From the NCBI RefSeq assembly GCF_014252295.1, contig NZ_CP059215.1, positions 560,953 to 624,952 of the forward strand: a DNA stretch of 64,000 nucleotides, in the 5' to 3' direction. This DNA comes from Blattabacterium cuenoti. GTDB lineage: Bacteria; Bacteroidota; Bacteroidia; Flavobacteriales; Blattabacteriaceae. The translations under genes were made by a program, and so were the position numbers. A model generated the notes under the pieces. The model made no database searches, was not told the DNA's origin, and saw nothing but the letters and a program-made list of their open reading frames with translations. Shown here piece by piece: positions 33,076 to 41,489 of this stretch. How positions within the stretch are numbered: position 1 is the stretch's first letter; each line of letters begins with the position of its first letter.

Positions 33076-34038
33076 ATGAAAAAGTTTCCAAAAATTGTAT
33101 TTATAGGATCAACACATTTTTCACTTTTTTCCTTAAAAGAACTGTATATAAAACAATATAATATTGTAGGAATAATTACCAATCCTGATAACCCATTTTC
33201 TAGAAGAAAAAAAAAATATTTTTCTCCTGTGAAAAAATATGCATTAGATAACAATATTCCTTTTTTACAACCAATGAATCTTCTTGATGATTTATTTTTA
33301 AAAAATTTAAAAATATGGAATGCAGATATACAAATTGTTGTTTCTTTTAAAATATTGCCTAAAAAAGTATGGAATTTTCCTAAAATGGGATCTTTAAATT
33401 TACATCCATCTCTTCTTCCACAATATAGAGGAGCTTCTCCTATTAATTGGGTTATTATTAATGGAGAAAATAAAACTGGACTAACAACTTTTTTCATTGA
33501 AGAGAAAATAGATCACGGAAAAATTATTCTCCAAAAAGAGATAAAAATAGGAAAAAAGGAAACCGCAGGAGAATTAGAAAATAAACTAAAAAAAATGAGT
33601 GGATCTATGATTAGAGAAACTTTGGAAGTTATCATAAAAAACAAAGTAAAACCTATTAATCAAAAAAAAGATGTTAATATTTTAAAATATGCACCAAAAA
33701 TATTCAATAAAGATTGTAGAATTCAATGGAATGATCCTTCTATTGAATCTATTTACAATAAAATAAGAGGGTTAAGTCCTTTTCCTACTGCATGGACCCT
33801 ATTATTTTTTAATCAAAAAAAATTCGTTAGATTTAAAATTTTTCTAGTTAAAAAAATGAAAAAAAAACATTCTTTTCCTATTGGATTGATATTTATAACA
33901 TCATCATGTCAAATGCAAATATCCGTTAAAGAAGGATTTATATCGATTATCGAAGGACAAATAGAAGGAAAAAACAGAATGAATATAAGAAATCTAATTA
34001 ATGGAATAAAAATGAGGGAAAATATTTTTGTTCAATAA
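33076..34038 (+). CDS. fmt: Methionyl-tRNA formyltransferase
   Basis: Formylates initiator Met-tRNA. The 320 residues have IVFIGSTHFSLFSLKEL at the N-terminus, the formyl-THF site NLHPSLLPQYRGASPINW (Asn, His and the SLLPxYRG signature), and later the IDHGKII motif with its Asp. The C-terminal domain is present from about 205 (IRGLSPFPTAWT). It is a slightly divergent but complete copy. Divergent from DUF2795 across 132 bases with no recognisable gene. Confidence 0.93.
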   Translation: MKKFPKIVFIGSTHFSLFSLKELYIKQYNIVGIITNPDNPFSRRKKKYFSPVKKYALDNNIPFLQPMNLLDDLFLKNLKIWNADIQIVVSFKILPKKVWNFPKMGSLNLHPSLLPQYRGASPINWVIINGENKTGLTTFFIEEKIDHGKIILQKEIKIGKKETAGELENKLKKMSGSMIRETLEVIIKNKVKPINQKKDVNILKYAPKIFNKDCRIQWNDPSIESIYNKIRGLSPFPTAWTLLFFNQKKFVRFKIFLVKKMKKKHSFPIGLIFITSSCQMQISVKEGFISIIEGQIEGKNRMNIRNLINGIKMRENIFVQ

Positions 34039-34152
34039 GACAATATTTTTTCTTATAGTTTAGTCTGTTGATCCCTTATAAATATAAATATTTTATATTT
34101 GCTATTGTTAATTATAAGATTGTTTTATAGTTGATTAAATATATATAAATTC
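34039..34152 (+). promoter_or_regulatory. Upstream region of hup with candidate -7 element
   Basis: 114 bases between fmt and hup, much longer than most gaps here. It contains TATATTTG, matching the Bacteroidota -7 consensus TAnnTTTG, about 50 bases before the hup ATG. A TTG lies about 23 bases further upstream, slightly beyond the usual spacing. This suggests a dedicated promoter for the abundant HU protein. Confidence 0.4.
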
Positions 34153-34419
34153 ATGAACAAAACAGAATTGGTTAATTCAATAGCTGAAAAAACTGGAATA
34201 ACAAAAATAAAAGCTAAAAATGTAACAGATGCATTTATTGAAACAATAATTGAATCTTTAAAAAAAGGAGACAAGGTTACCTTAGTAGGATTTGGAACCT
34301 TTTCTGTTGTGGAAAGAAATCCTAGAAATGGAGTTAATCCTAGAACAGGTAAAAAAATACATATTCCAGGGAAAAAAGTTGCTAAATTCAAAATAGGTGC
34401 GGAATTAACAAAATTGTAA
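34153..34419 (+). CDS. hup: HU-type DNA-binding protein
   Basis: Nucleoid-architectural protein of 88 residues. Family pattern: MNKTELVNSIAEKTG at the N-terminus, GDKVTLVGFGTFSV, and the DNA-contacting arm RNPRNGVNPRTGKKI followed by IPGKKVAKFKIG. It stands alone with its own upstream region and is followed at once by a strong hairpin, so it is probably a single-gene transcript. Confidence 0.95.
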   Translation: MNKTELVNSIAEKTGITKIKAKNVTDAFIETIIESLKKGDKVTLVGFGTFSVVERNPRNGVNPRTGKKIHIPGKKVAKFKIGAELTKL

Positions 34420-34425
34420 ATTTAA

Positions 34426-34461
34426 AAGATAAAGTTTGTGGTGGAGTACAAACTTTATCTT
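34426..34461. terminator. Perfect 14-bp stem hairpin between hup and pdxH
   Basis: Left arm AAGATAAAGTTTGT (34426-34439), loop GGTGGAGT (34440-34447), right arm ACAAACTTTATCTT (34448-34461): an exact 14-base inverted repeat. On the + strand it is followed by a T-rich stretch ending TATTTTT. It lies seven bases after the hup stop and 12 bases before the pdxH stop, so it can terminate both converging transcripts. Confidence 0.88.
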
Positions 34462-34473
34462 ATTTATCTATTT

Positions 34474-35133
34474 TTATGGTGATAATCTATATAAAATCCA
34501 CTTTTTTTCTCTATCTAAATTATAAACAAGTCTATCATGAAGTCTATTTGGCTGTCCTTGCCAAAATTCTATTTTGTAAGGTTTTATAATATAACCACCC
34601 CAATAAAAAGGACGTTTTATTGTTTTTTTATTTTTTTTGAAAAACAAATCCCATTTTTCATACTGTTTTAATAAAAATTCTTTAGATGGAATTTTGGTAC
34701 TTTGATTAGAAGCCCAACATCCTATTTTATTTTCTTTAGGTCTTTTATGAAAATATTCGTCCGATTTTTCTTTTTTTATTTTATATGTTATTCCTTTAAT
34801 AATAATTTGTCTTTCTGTTTCTTTCCAATAAAAAGAAACACAAACTTTTGGTCTATTTTGAATAGATATTCCTTTAAAACTATAATAATTTGTATAGAAA
34901 ATGAATCCTTCTTTAGAATACTCTTTAAGTAAGACAACTCTTGTTTCTGGAGATCCGTCCATTCCTATAGTAGAAATAGACATGGCGTTAATTTCATTAT
35001 TATTTTTTTTTTGAACAAGTTTTTCTTGTTGAAACCAATCGTGAAATAATTGAAAAGGTTCTTTTGGTACTTCATATTCTAATAAAGAATTTTTATGATA
35101 ATTTTTTCTATAATGACTTAAATCAAAAACCAT
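34474..35133 (-). CDS. pdxH: Pyridoxamine 5'-phosphate oxidase
   Basis: FMN-dependent oxidation of pyridoxine or pyridoxamine 5'-phosphate to PLP. The 219 residues show the N-terminal region EPFQLFHDWFQQ, the FMN-site pattern SPETRVVLLKEYS followed by FYTNYYSFKG, FYWKETERQIIIKG, and the C-terminal EFWQGQPNRLHDRLVY. Final step of the B6 pathway whose other genes, pdxA and pdxJ, are also here. The FMN would come from ribF. Confidence 0.94.
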   Translation of the reverse strand: MVFDLSHYRKNYHKNSLLEYEVPKEPFQLFHDWFQQEKLVQKKNNNEINAMSISTIGMDGSPETRVVLLKEYSKEGFIFYTNYYSFKGISIQNRPKVCVSFYWKETERQIIIKGITYKIKKEKSDEYFHKRPKENKIGCWASNQSTKIPSKEFLLKQYEKWDLFFKKNKKTIKRPFYWGGYIIKPYKIEFWQGQPNRLHDRLVYNLDREKKWILYRLSP

Positions 35134-35201
35134 AATTTTTATTTATTGATAATAAAATGAAAATACAAAAATATACTATCTTTATTCCTGTTTAAATATG
35201 A

Positions 35202-35275
35202 TGCGTGATAGCTCAGTTGGTTAGAGCGTTGGATTCATAACCCAGAGGTCGGGGGTTCAATTCCCCCTCACGCTA
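35202..35275 (+). tRNA. tRNA with CAT anticodon (probably Met)
   Basis: Cloverleaf of 74 bases, no encoded CCA. Acceptor pairs 2-7 with 66-71 (GCGTGA/TCACGC); T8 A9; D stem GCTC/GAGC; anticodon loop TTCATAA (CAT); T stem GGGGG/CCCCC with loop TTCAATT. Bases 1 and 72 are T and T, so the end pair is open, and 31-39 is A-C. The unpaired 1-72 and CCC at 39-41 are initiator-like, whereas C11-G24 is elongator-like; I cannot decide the class. Seventeen bases upstream of dnaN. Confidence 0.9.
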
Positions 35276-35291
35276 TTTAAAATAAAAAAAT

Positions 35292-36464
35292 ATGTATTTC
35301 TTTGTTTCTAGTTACTCTCTATTACAAAAATTACATACTTTATATCGGATTATAAATCACAATAACTCAAATGCAGAATTTTTTATTTTTAGAATTATAA
35401 AAAATAAACTAGAAATCAAAGTATTGTATGATTACGAAAATGTAGTAAACACATTTATAAAAATAAATGTAAAAAAAAATACAAAAGAAGAAGCGGTTAT
35501 ATCCACAAATCTTATAATAAATGTTTTATCTACATTTCATGATGAAATGCTTCTCTTTAAAAAAAAAAAAAATTCACTTAGTATTTGTTCTAAACAAGGA
35601 ACTTGCGAAGTTCCAATATCATCCATTCATAAACATTCTATTGATTTTCTTCGAAAAAAAAGATCTATCTTGGTCAAATCCACTTCCAGTATAAAAATTA
35701 CTTTATATTCAAATGTTCTTTTAAAAATATTAAATAAAACGTTATTTGCAGTTGGGAATAAAGAGTTTAAACCAATATTAAATGGAGTTCTTTTTCAATT
35801 TTCTCCTTATGAAGCTAATTTTGTATCTACGGATACTTTTCGTATGGTTAAATATACTATCAAAAATCTAAAATTTGATAGAAACATTGAATTTACCGTA
35901 CCAAAAAAATCCCTTAACATAATTCGAGAAATTTTAAAAAATGAAAATAATAGTAATATTGTCATTGAATATAAAAATAATATCAATATAGTATTTCACT
36001 TTGAAAATCATATTTTTTCATGCAAATTAATTAATGAAAAATATCCAGATTATAATTCTGTTATTCCCAATAGAAATTGGGACGTTTTACTTATTATAAA
36101 TAGGCTTTTGTTGTTAAATACTATTAGGAGAATTTCTATTTTTTCCAAAAAAAATAGAAATAATTTCATTTATTTACATTTAAATCGTAATAATTTGAAA
36201 ATATGTGAATTTGAACAGGAAAATATTAATAACTTTGAATCAAATATCAAATGCAAACCTATTTTTGATGGTTTATCAAAACTAGAAAAGATCAAGATGG
36301 GGTTTAATTCTAAGTTTTTAATTGAAATTTTATCTTGTTTAAATGAAAATTTTATTCTTTTTGAGCTACACCATTCAAAAAAAATAGGTATTTTGAGACC
36401 TTGTTCCGACAAATATGATAAGAAAGAAGAATCCATTTTTATATTGATAATGTCTACAATATGA
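35292..36464 (+). CDS. dnaN: DNA polymerase III beta sliding clamp
   Basis: Processivity clamp of the replicase. The 390 residues fit three clamp domains; recognisable family segments are LLKILNKTLFAVGNKEFKPILNGVLFQF (second domain, starting near 140), FVSTDTFRMVKY, and CKLINEKYPDYNSVIP. The third domain is divergent and the usual C-terminal PMR motif is replaced by ILIMSTI. An A14 run (35559-35572) lies within the first domain, encoding four Lys in frame. Start and stop are clear; the TGA overlaps the pheT ATG. Confidence 0.88.
   Translation: MYFFVSSYSLLQKLHTLYRIINHNNSNAEFFIFRIIKNKLEIKVLYDYENVVNTFIKINVKKNTKEEAVISTNLIINVLSTFHDEMLLFKKKKNSLSICSKQGTCEVPISSIHKHSIDFLRKKRSILVKSTSSIKITLYSNVLLKILNKTLFAVGNKEFKPILNGVLFQFSPYEANFVSTDTFRMVKYTIKNLKFDRNIEFTVPKKSLNIIREILKNENNSNIVIEYKNNINIVFHFENHIFSCKLINEKYPDYNSVIPNRNWDVLLIINRLLLLNTIRRISIFSKKNRNNFIYLHLNRNNLKICEFEQENINNFESNIKCKPIFDGLSKLEKIKMGFNSKFLIEILSCLNENFILFELHHSKKIGILRPCSDKYDKKEESIFILIMSTI
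35559..35572 (+). repeat. A14 homopolymer within dnaN
   Basis: Fourteen consecutive A inside the dnaN coding frame, read as TTT AAA AAA AAA AAA AAT. It is the longest single-base run I noticed in this window and keeps the frame open as written. Confidence 0.9.
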
Positions 36465-38536
36465 AAATATCATATAATTGGCTGAAAAAATATATATCTA
36501 TTGATAATATCAATGCAGAACAAATATCAAGTATTCTTACTTACAGTGGATTGCCTGTAAAAAATATCAAAAAAATACTATATGAGGAAGAAGATTATAT
36601 TTTAGATGTTGAAATAACACCTAATCGTGCAGATGCTATGAGCCATTATGGAATAGCACGTGAGTTATATACTGTATTAAAATTTCGTGGATATACAGTA
36701 AATTTATTCAAACCACCAGTTATAGTTCATAAAAATGAAAATATAGATAATCATATACAAATATTTATACGAGAAAATATAAAATGTATTAGATATTCTG
36801 GAATGTCTATTTATAAAATAAGAATAGAACCTTCTCCTCGTTGGTTAGTTTACAGACTGAAATCTGTAGGAATTCAACCGATAAACAATATAATAGATGT
36901 TATAAATTTTGTGATGTATGAATTAGGACAACCAATACATGTTTTTGATATGGATAAAATAGAAGAAAGAAAAATTATAATAAAAAATGCTAAAGAAAAT
37001 ATAGATTTTCAATCTTCAGATGGCTTAACACGAAAACTTGATGAAGAAGATTTAGTTATTTTTGATGCTAAAAAACCATTATCTATATCCGGAATAATTA
37101 ATAGTGTTCAATCTGATATACATGAAAATACTGAAAATATTTTTTTAGGTAGCGCTTATTTTAATCCTGTTTTTATCCGATTAATTAGAAAAAAACACTT
37201 AATCCAAACAGAATCACAATTTCTTTTTGAAAGAGGAACAGATCCTAATCAAACTGTATACGCTTTAAAGAGAGCTTATTTTCTTATAAAAGAGATAATA
37301 ACAAAAAGAAAAATAGATCACCAAATCTATGATATTTATACTAGCCCTATATATCCATCAACAATTAAAATTAGATATAATAAAGTTGGAAATATTCTAG
37401 GAAAAAAAATATCTAAAAAAAAAATTAAAAAAATTTTTTCATTGCTAGAAATCGTAATCCACTCGGAAAATGAAAAATCTCTTTTTGTAGAGATTCCTCT
37501 TTATAGAATAGATGTGAAAAGAGAAATAGATTTGATCGAAGAAATATTGCGTATCGATGGAATTCATAAAATTAAAATATCTGATAACATAAAAATATCT
37601 CCCATACCTAACTGTTTTTATAAAACAGAACATAAAATACAAAAAATACTTTTTGAACAATTAGTTTGTTATGGATTTCAAGAAATTATTTCTTCTCCTA
37701 TGATAGATGAGTACAAAAATTCTGATTTACTCAATTCCTTTTTCAAGAGAGAGGAAATTAAAATTATTAATCCAATTAATCAAAATTATAAAACTTTACG
37801 TACCAGTTTATTATTTGGTATGATAAATTGTATGAGATATAATTGTAACAAAATAAATTATTACAATTCGAATATAAAATTATTTGAAATAGGAAAAATA
37901 TATTATAAAAAGAACAATAAATTTCTAGAAAAAACATATCTAGGAATTGCTTTTTTACAGAAAGAAGAAAAAAAATGTGAAGGATATAAACCTTTTTTCT
38001 ATTTGAAAGGAATTATTGAACAAATTTTTCAAAAAAGCGGAATATATAATTATACTCAAATATTTTCCAAACATCCTTTATTAGAAAACAGCGTTTCTAT
38101 ATTATATAATAAAAAAAATCTAGTCGAACTAGGAAAATTAAGAAGTAATATTTTTAGAAAAAATGAAATATTTTATGCAGAAATAGATTGGGAATATTTG
38201 ATTTCTATTCTTCAAAAAAAAAGAATAACTTATGTTCCATTTTCTAAATATCCCACTTCAAGAAGAGATTTATCTTTTTTAGTTGACAAAAATATTCATT
38301 TTGAAAAAATGAATCAGTTAATAAAGAAAAAAGAAAATCATGTGATTAAAAAAATTCAAATATTTGATTTTTATGAAGGAAAGAATTTGCCACATTCGAA
38401 AAAATCTTACACTATTAGTTTCTTTTTCGAAAGTCAAAAAAAAACATTAACTGAAAAAACTATCAATAATTCTATGAAAAAAATTGAATTTTTCTTAAAA
38501 AAAGAATTAAAAGCTGAAATAAGAGATAAAAAATAG
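36461..38536 (+). CDS. pheT: Phenylalanyl-tRNA synthetase beta subunit lacking the N-terminal OB domain
   Basis: Beta chain of PheRS. The start MKISYNWLKKYI is canonical. The sequence then jumps from the first helix region (GLPVKNIKK) to TPNRADAMSHYGIAREL at about residue 53, which normally stands near residue 150. The EMAP-II-type tRNA-binding domain between them is therefore deleted, accounting for 691 residues against about 800. The B3/B4 editing module (NNIIDVINFVMYELGQPIH), B5, the catalytic-like core (RTSLLFGMINCMRYN) and the C-terminal anticodon-binding fold (PTSRRDLSFLV) remain. Coupled to dnaN by a four-base overlap. Confidence 0.92.
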   Translation: MKISYNWLKKYISIDNINAEQISSILTYSGLPVKNIKKILYEEEDYILDVEITPNRADAMSHYGIARELYTVLKFRGYTVNLFKPPVIVHKNENIDNHIQIFIRENIKCIRYSGMSIYKIRIEPSPRWLVYRLKSVGIQPINNIIDVINFVMYELGQPIHVFDMDKIEERKIIIKNAKENIDFQSSDGLTRKLDEEDLVIFDAKKPLSISGIINSVQSDIHENTENIFLGSAYFNPVFIRLIRKKHLIQTESQFLFERGTDPNQTVYALKRAYFLIKEIITKRKIDHQIYDIYTSPIYPSTIKIRYNKVGNILGKKISKKKIKKIFSLLEIVIHSENEKSLFVEIPLYRIDVKREIDLIEEILRIDGIHKIKISDNIKISPIPNCFYKTEHKIQKILFEQLVCYGFQEIISSPMIDEYKNSDLLNSFFKREEIKIINPINQNYKTLRTSLLFGMINCMRYNCNKINYYNSNIKLFEIGKIYYKKNNKFLEKTYLGIAFLQKEEKKCEGYKPFFYLKGIIEQIFQKSGIYNYTQIFSKHPLLENSVSILYNKKNLVELGKLRSNIFRKNEIFYAEIDWEYLISILQKKRITYVPFSKYPTSRRDLSFLVDKNIHFEKMNQLIKKKENHVIKKIQIFDFYEGKNLPHSKKSYTISFFFESQKKTLTEKTINNSMKKIEFFLKKELKAEIRDKK

Positions 38537-38551
38537 AATTATATAATAGAA

Positions 38552-40003
38552 TTATATAAAAGAAGATAATTTTTTTAAAATTTGTTCTAATCCAGTCTCT
38601 TCCTTAATTATTTTAGATATATCTTTTATAGGAACTCTTTTTTGTTTCATACTGTCTCTATACCTCACAGTAACTGTATTTGTTTCTATTGTTTCATAGT
38701 CAACAGTAAAACATATAGGTGTTCCTATTGCATCTTGTCTTCTATATAATTTTCCAATAGATTCTTTTTGATCATAAATTAGTTTATGATTAATTTTAAA
38801 ATTATCGAATATTTTTCTTGCAATTTCTGGTAATCCATCCTTTCTAACTAGTGGAAAAATAGCAGATTTAATGGGAGATAAATAAGAAGGAAGCTTTAGT
38901 ACTATACGTATTTTTCCATCTTTTAATTTCTCTTTTTTGAGAGAAGAGGAAAATATAGCTAAAAAAATACGATCTAATCCTAAAGATGTTTCTATTACAT
39001 AAGGAATGTAATTTTTTTGAAATTTTGATTCAGAAACTCTTAATTTTTTTTTTGAAAAAAATTCATGTTTTTTCATATCAAAATCTCTTCTAGAATGAAT
39101 TCCTTCTATTTCTCTAAAACCGAAAGGAAAATGATATTCAATATCGACACCTGCACTAGCATAGTGTGCTAAATGATTATGATTACGTAATCTATAATTT
39201 TTTTGATCTCCCAAATTTAAATGCCATTTAAAACGAATATTTTTCCAATATTCATACCATTTTTTTTCTTCTTCAGGATGAAGAAAAAATTGCATTTCCA
39301 TTTGCTCAAACTCTCGCGTTCTAAATATAAATTTTCTTGCGAAAATTTCATTTCTAAATGATTTTCCTATTTGAGCTATTCCAAATGGAATTTTCATCCT
39401 ATTAGAGTTTTTTACATTATGAAAATTACAAAATATCCCTTGAGCTGTTTCTGGACGAAGAAATAAATCTTTGATAGATTCATCTTTTATTTTAAACATC
39501 ATATTAAAATGATGAAAATTTGTCCAATTTCTTGTTTTAGAAACAGGATCACAAATGTTTAATTCGTCAAACAAAGTTCTCAATTTCAAAAAGTCTTTTT
39601 TTTCTAAATATTCAGATAAACGAAATAATATATCTTCTTTTTTTTTAGTATTATTTGAGAATTTTTTTTCTACATGTTCTTTAATTAACATATCAGGACG
39701 ATATCTTTTTTTGGAATCTTTATTATCAATTAATAACTCATTAAATTTTCTAACATGTCCAGAAGCATTCCAAACATCAGAAGACATCAATATTGATGTA
39801 TCAATTCCTACTATATTTTCATGAAGAAAAGTCATTGACTTCCACCAAAATTCCTTAATGTTATTTTTTAATTCTATTCCATATGGACCATAGTCATAAA
39901 CAGCATTTAATCCTCCATAAATTTCACTAGAAGGAAAAATAAAACCATAACTTTTTGCATGAGAAACTAAAAAATCAAAAAATTTACCATTACATTTTTT
40001 CAT
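38552..40003 (-). CDS. glyS: Glycyl-tRNA synthetase (single-chain dimeric type)
   Basis: Class II synthetase of the eukaryote/archaeal-like homodimeric type. About 483 residues from the ATG at 40003 (MKKCNGKFFDFLVSHAKSYG). Motif 1 region is NAVYDYGPYGIELKNN; motif 2 includes GIAQIGKSFRNEIF and RTREFEQMEMQFF; motif 3 is IETSLGLDRIFLAI. The C-terminal anticodon domain has RRQDAIGTPICFTVDYET. The open frame upstream of 40003 lies inside trxB. Overlaps trxB by four bases (ATGA). Confidence 0.95.
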   Translation of the reverse strand: MKKCNGKFFDFLVSHAKSYGFIFPSSEIYGGLNAVYDYGPYGIELKNNIKEFWWKSMTFLHENIVGIDTSILMSSDVWNASGHVRKFNELLIDNKDSKKRYRPDMLIKEHVEKKFSNNTKKKEDILFRLSEYLEKKDFLKLRTLFDELNICDPVSKTRNWTNFHHFNMMFKIKDESIKDLFLRPETAQGIFCNFHNVKNSNRMKIPFGIAQIGKSFRNEIFARKFIFRTREFEQMEMQFFLHPEEEKKWYEYWKNIRFKWHLNLGDQKNYRLRNHNHLAHYASAGVDIEYHFPFGFREIEGIHSRRDFDMKKHEFFSKKKLRVSESKFQKNYIPYVIETSLGLDRIFLAIFSSSLKKEKLKDGKIRIVLKLPSYLSPIKSAIFPLVRKDGLPEIARKIFDNFKINHKLIYDQKESIGKLYRRQDAIGTPICFTVDYETIETNTVTVRYRDSMKQKRVPIKDISKIIKEETGLEQILKKLSSFI

Positions 40004-40938
40004 GATGATAAAGATAAGTACCTTTCCAAATCTAATGCTGCCATGCATCCAGTACCAGCAGAAGTTATAGCTTGCCTATAATTCGAATCCTGTACATCTC
40101 CAGCAGAAAATACTCCTGGTTTATTGGTCATTGTACTTCCTTTTTTTACTATTATATATCCTTTATTATCCAAATCTAATTGATCTTTAAAAATTTCTGT
40201 GTTAGGAATATGACCAATGGCAATGAATAATCCGCTAATTAAAAGAGTACTACTATTTTTTTTTTCATGATTAAATATCTGAATTCCTTCCAAAAAATCA
40301 TTTCCAATAATTTTTATAATTTTCGTACAGAAAAATATTTCTACGTTTTTTTTTTTCAAAACATTAGATTGTAATATTTTGGATGCTTTCAAATAATTCT
40401 TTCTAACTATCAAATATACTTTTCTACAAATTTTCGATAGATAATTAACTTCTTCTAAAGCAGTATCTCCACCTCCTATCACTGCTATATCTTTTCCTTT
40501 GTGAAAAAATCCATCACAAGTAGCACAAAAAGAAACTCCCAATCCAGTAAACTTTTTTTCTTTTTCTATTCCTAACAATCTAGGACTAGATCCCGTAGCA
40601 ACAATAACACCTCTGCTCTTAATACACTCCTTTTCAAAAAAAATATGATGTATTCCTCTATTTTTGTTGGATAAACATACACTTTTTACAGATTGATTCA
40701 TTATCTTAGTATTAAAACGTATTGCTTGTTTTTGGCACTTTTTCATAAAATCTATTCCATCAATTCCTAAAGGGAAACCTAGATAATTATCAATACTAGT
40801 TGTAGTTGTCAACTGTCCACCGGGATTAGGTCCTACAAAAAGAATAGGATGAAGATCTGCTCTTGATGCATAAATAGCAGCAGAATAACCAGCAGGTCCA
40901 GATCCGATAATAACACAATTTTGTATTTTTTGTTTCAT
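40000..40938 (-). CDS. trxB: Thioredoxin reductase
   Basis: FAD/NADPH flavoenzyme that reduces thioredoxin. The 312 residues show the FAD motif GSGPAGYSAAIYASRA at the N-terminus, the redox-active CATCDGFF near residue 138, the NADPH motif IGGGDTALEE, and the C-terminal FAD contact GVFSAGDVQDSNYRQAITSAGTGCMAALD. Complete. First of the trxB-glyS pair. Confidence 0.95.
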   Translation of the reverse strand: MKQKIQNCVIIGSGPAGYSAAIYASRADLHPILFVGPNPGGQLTTTTSIDNYLGFPLGIDGIDFMKKCQKQAIRFNTKIMNQSVKSVCLSNKNRGIHHIFFEKECIKSRGVIVATGSSPRLLGIEKEKKFTGLGVSFCATCDGFFHKGKDIAVIGGGDTALEEVNYLSKICRKVYLIVRKNYLKASKILQSNVLKKKNVEIFFCTKIIKIIGNDFLEGIQIFNHEKKNSSTLLISGLFIAIGHIPNTEIFKDQLDLDNKGYIIVKKGSTMTNKPGVFSAGDVQDSNYRQAITSAGTGCMAALDLERYLSLSS

Positions 40939-40980
40939 AACATTTCTTATAAATTACGAATGATTTACTTTATTCATATT

Positions 40981-40999
40981 ATTGTTATTTTGTAACAAT
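40981..40999. promoter_or_regulatory. 7-base inverted repeat in the trxB / HsdR_N divergent spacer
   Basis: ATTGTTA-TTTTG-TAACAAT in the 72-base gap between two outward-facing genes. It could be an operator half-site pair or a weak hairpin. In AT-rich DNA such repeats can arise by chance. Confidence 0.3.
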
Positions 41000-41010
41000 A
41001 CAAAAATTAC

Positions 41011-41448
41011 ATGTATTCCTTAGATTATTTTGTTAAAAATAAATATTTGCACTTAAATCAAATAAAAAACAAAATTTATATATTTTGCGTAATTAGAAAA
41101 AAATTTTATTCTTTTACTCAAGAAGAAGTAATACGTCAATATATAATTTTTTTGTTGAAAAAAGTAAAAAATTACAAAAACCAAAATATATGGGTAGAGT
41201 ATCCTTTACAAATAAACGAACTAAAAAAAAGAATAGATGTTTTAGTTCAATTGAATGGTTCTCCTCATATACTTATCGAATGTAAATCTCCAAAAATTTT
41301 GATAAAACAAAAAACTTTTGACCAAATTTCAATTTATAACAGTGTAATACAAGCTCCATTTTTAATGATAAGCAATGGAATAAAAAATTTTATTTTTCAA
41401 GTCGATAATCGTAAAAAAAAGTATTTATTTTTAAAATACATTCCATAA
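41011..41448 (+). CDS. Free-standing HsdR_N-type PD-(D/E)XK domain protein
   Basis: 145 residues matching the type I restriction enzyme R-subunit N-terminal domain family (HSDR_N_2). The core reads VEYPLQINELKKRIDVLV then PHILIECKSPK, giving the Asp and the ExK of a PD-(D/E)XK fold. There is no helicase portion and no methylase or specificity subunit nearby, so this is not a restriction system. Similar stand-alone proteins are widespread in Bacteroidota with unknown function. Divergent from trxB. Confidence 0.8.
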   Translation: MYSLDYFVKNKYLHLNQIKNKIYIFCVIRKKFYSFTQEEVIRQYIIFLLKKVKNYKNQNIWVEYPLQINELKKRIDVLVQLNGSPHILIECKSPKILIKQKTFDQISIYNSVIQAPFLMISNGIKNFIFQVDNRKKKYLFLKYIP

Positions 41449-41489
41449 AACTAGAAAATAGAATTTTTGAGTTTCATTTTATCAATTTA

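Noticed and set aside
33072..33497. 141-codon antisense ORF inside fmt
   Set aside because: Covers the conserved fmt formyl-THF site in reverse; no plausible product.
41011..41448. Remnant of a type I restriction-modification system
   Set aside because: No hsdM, hsdS or helicase sequence nearby, and similar free-standing proteins are common in Bacteroidota.
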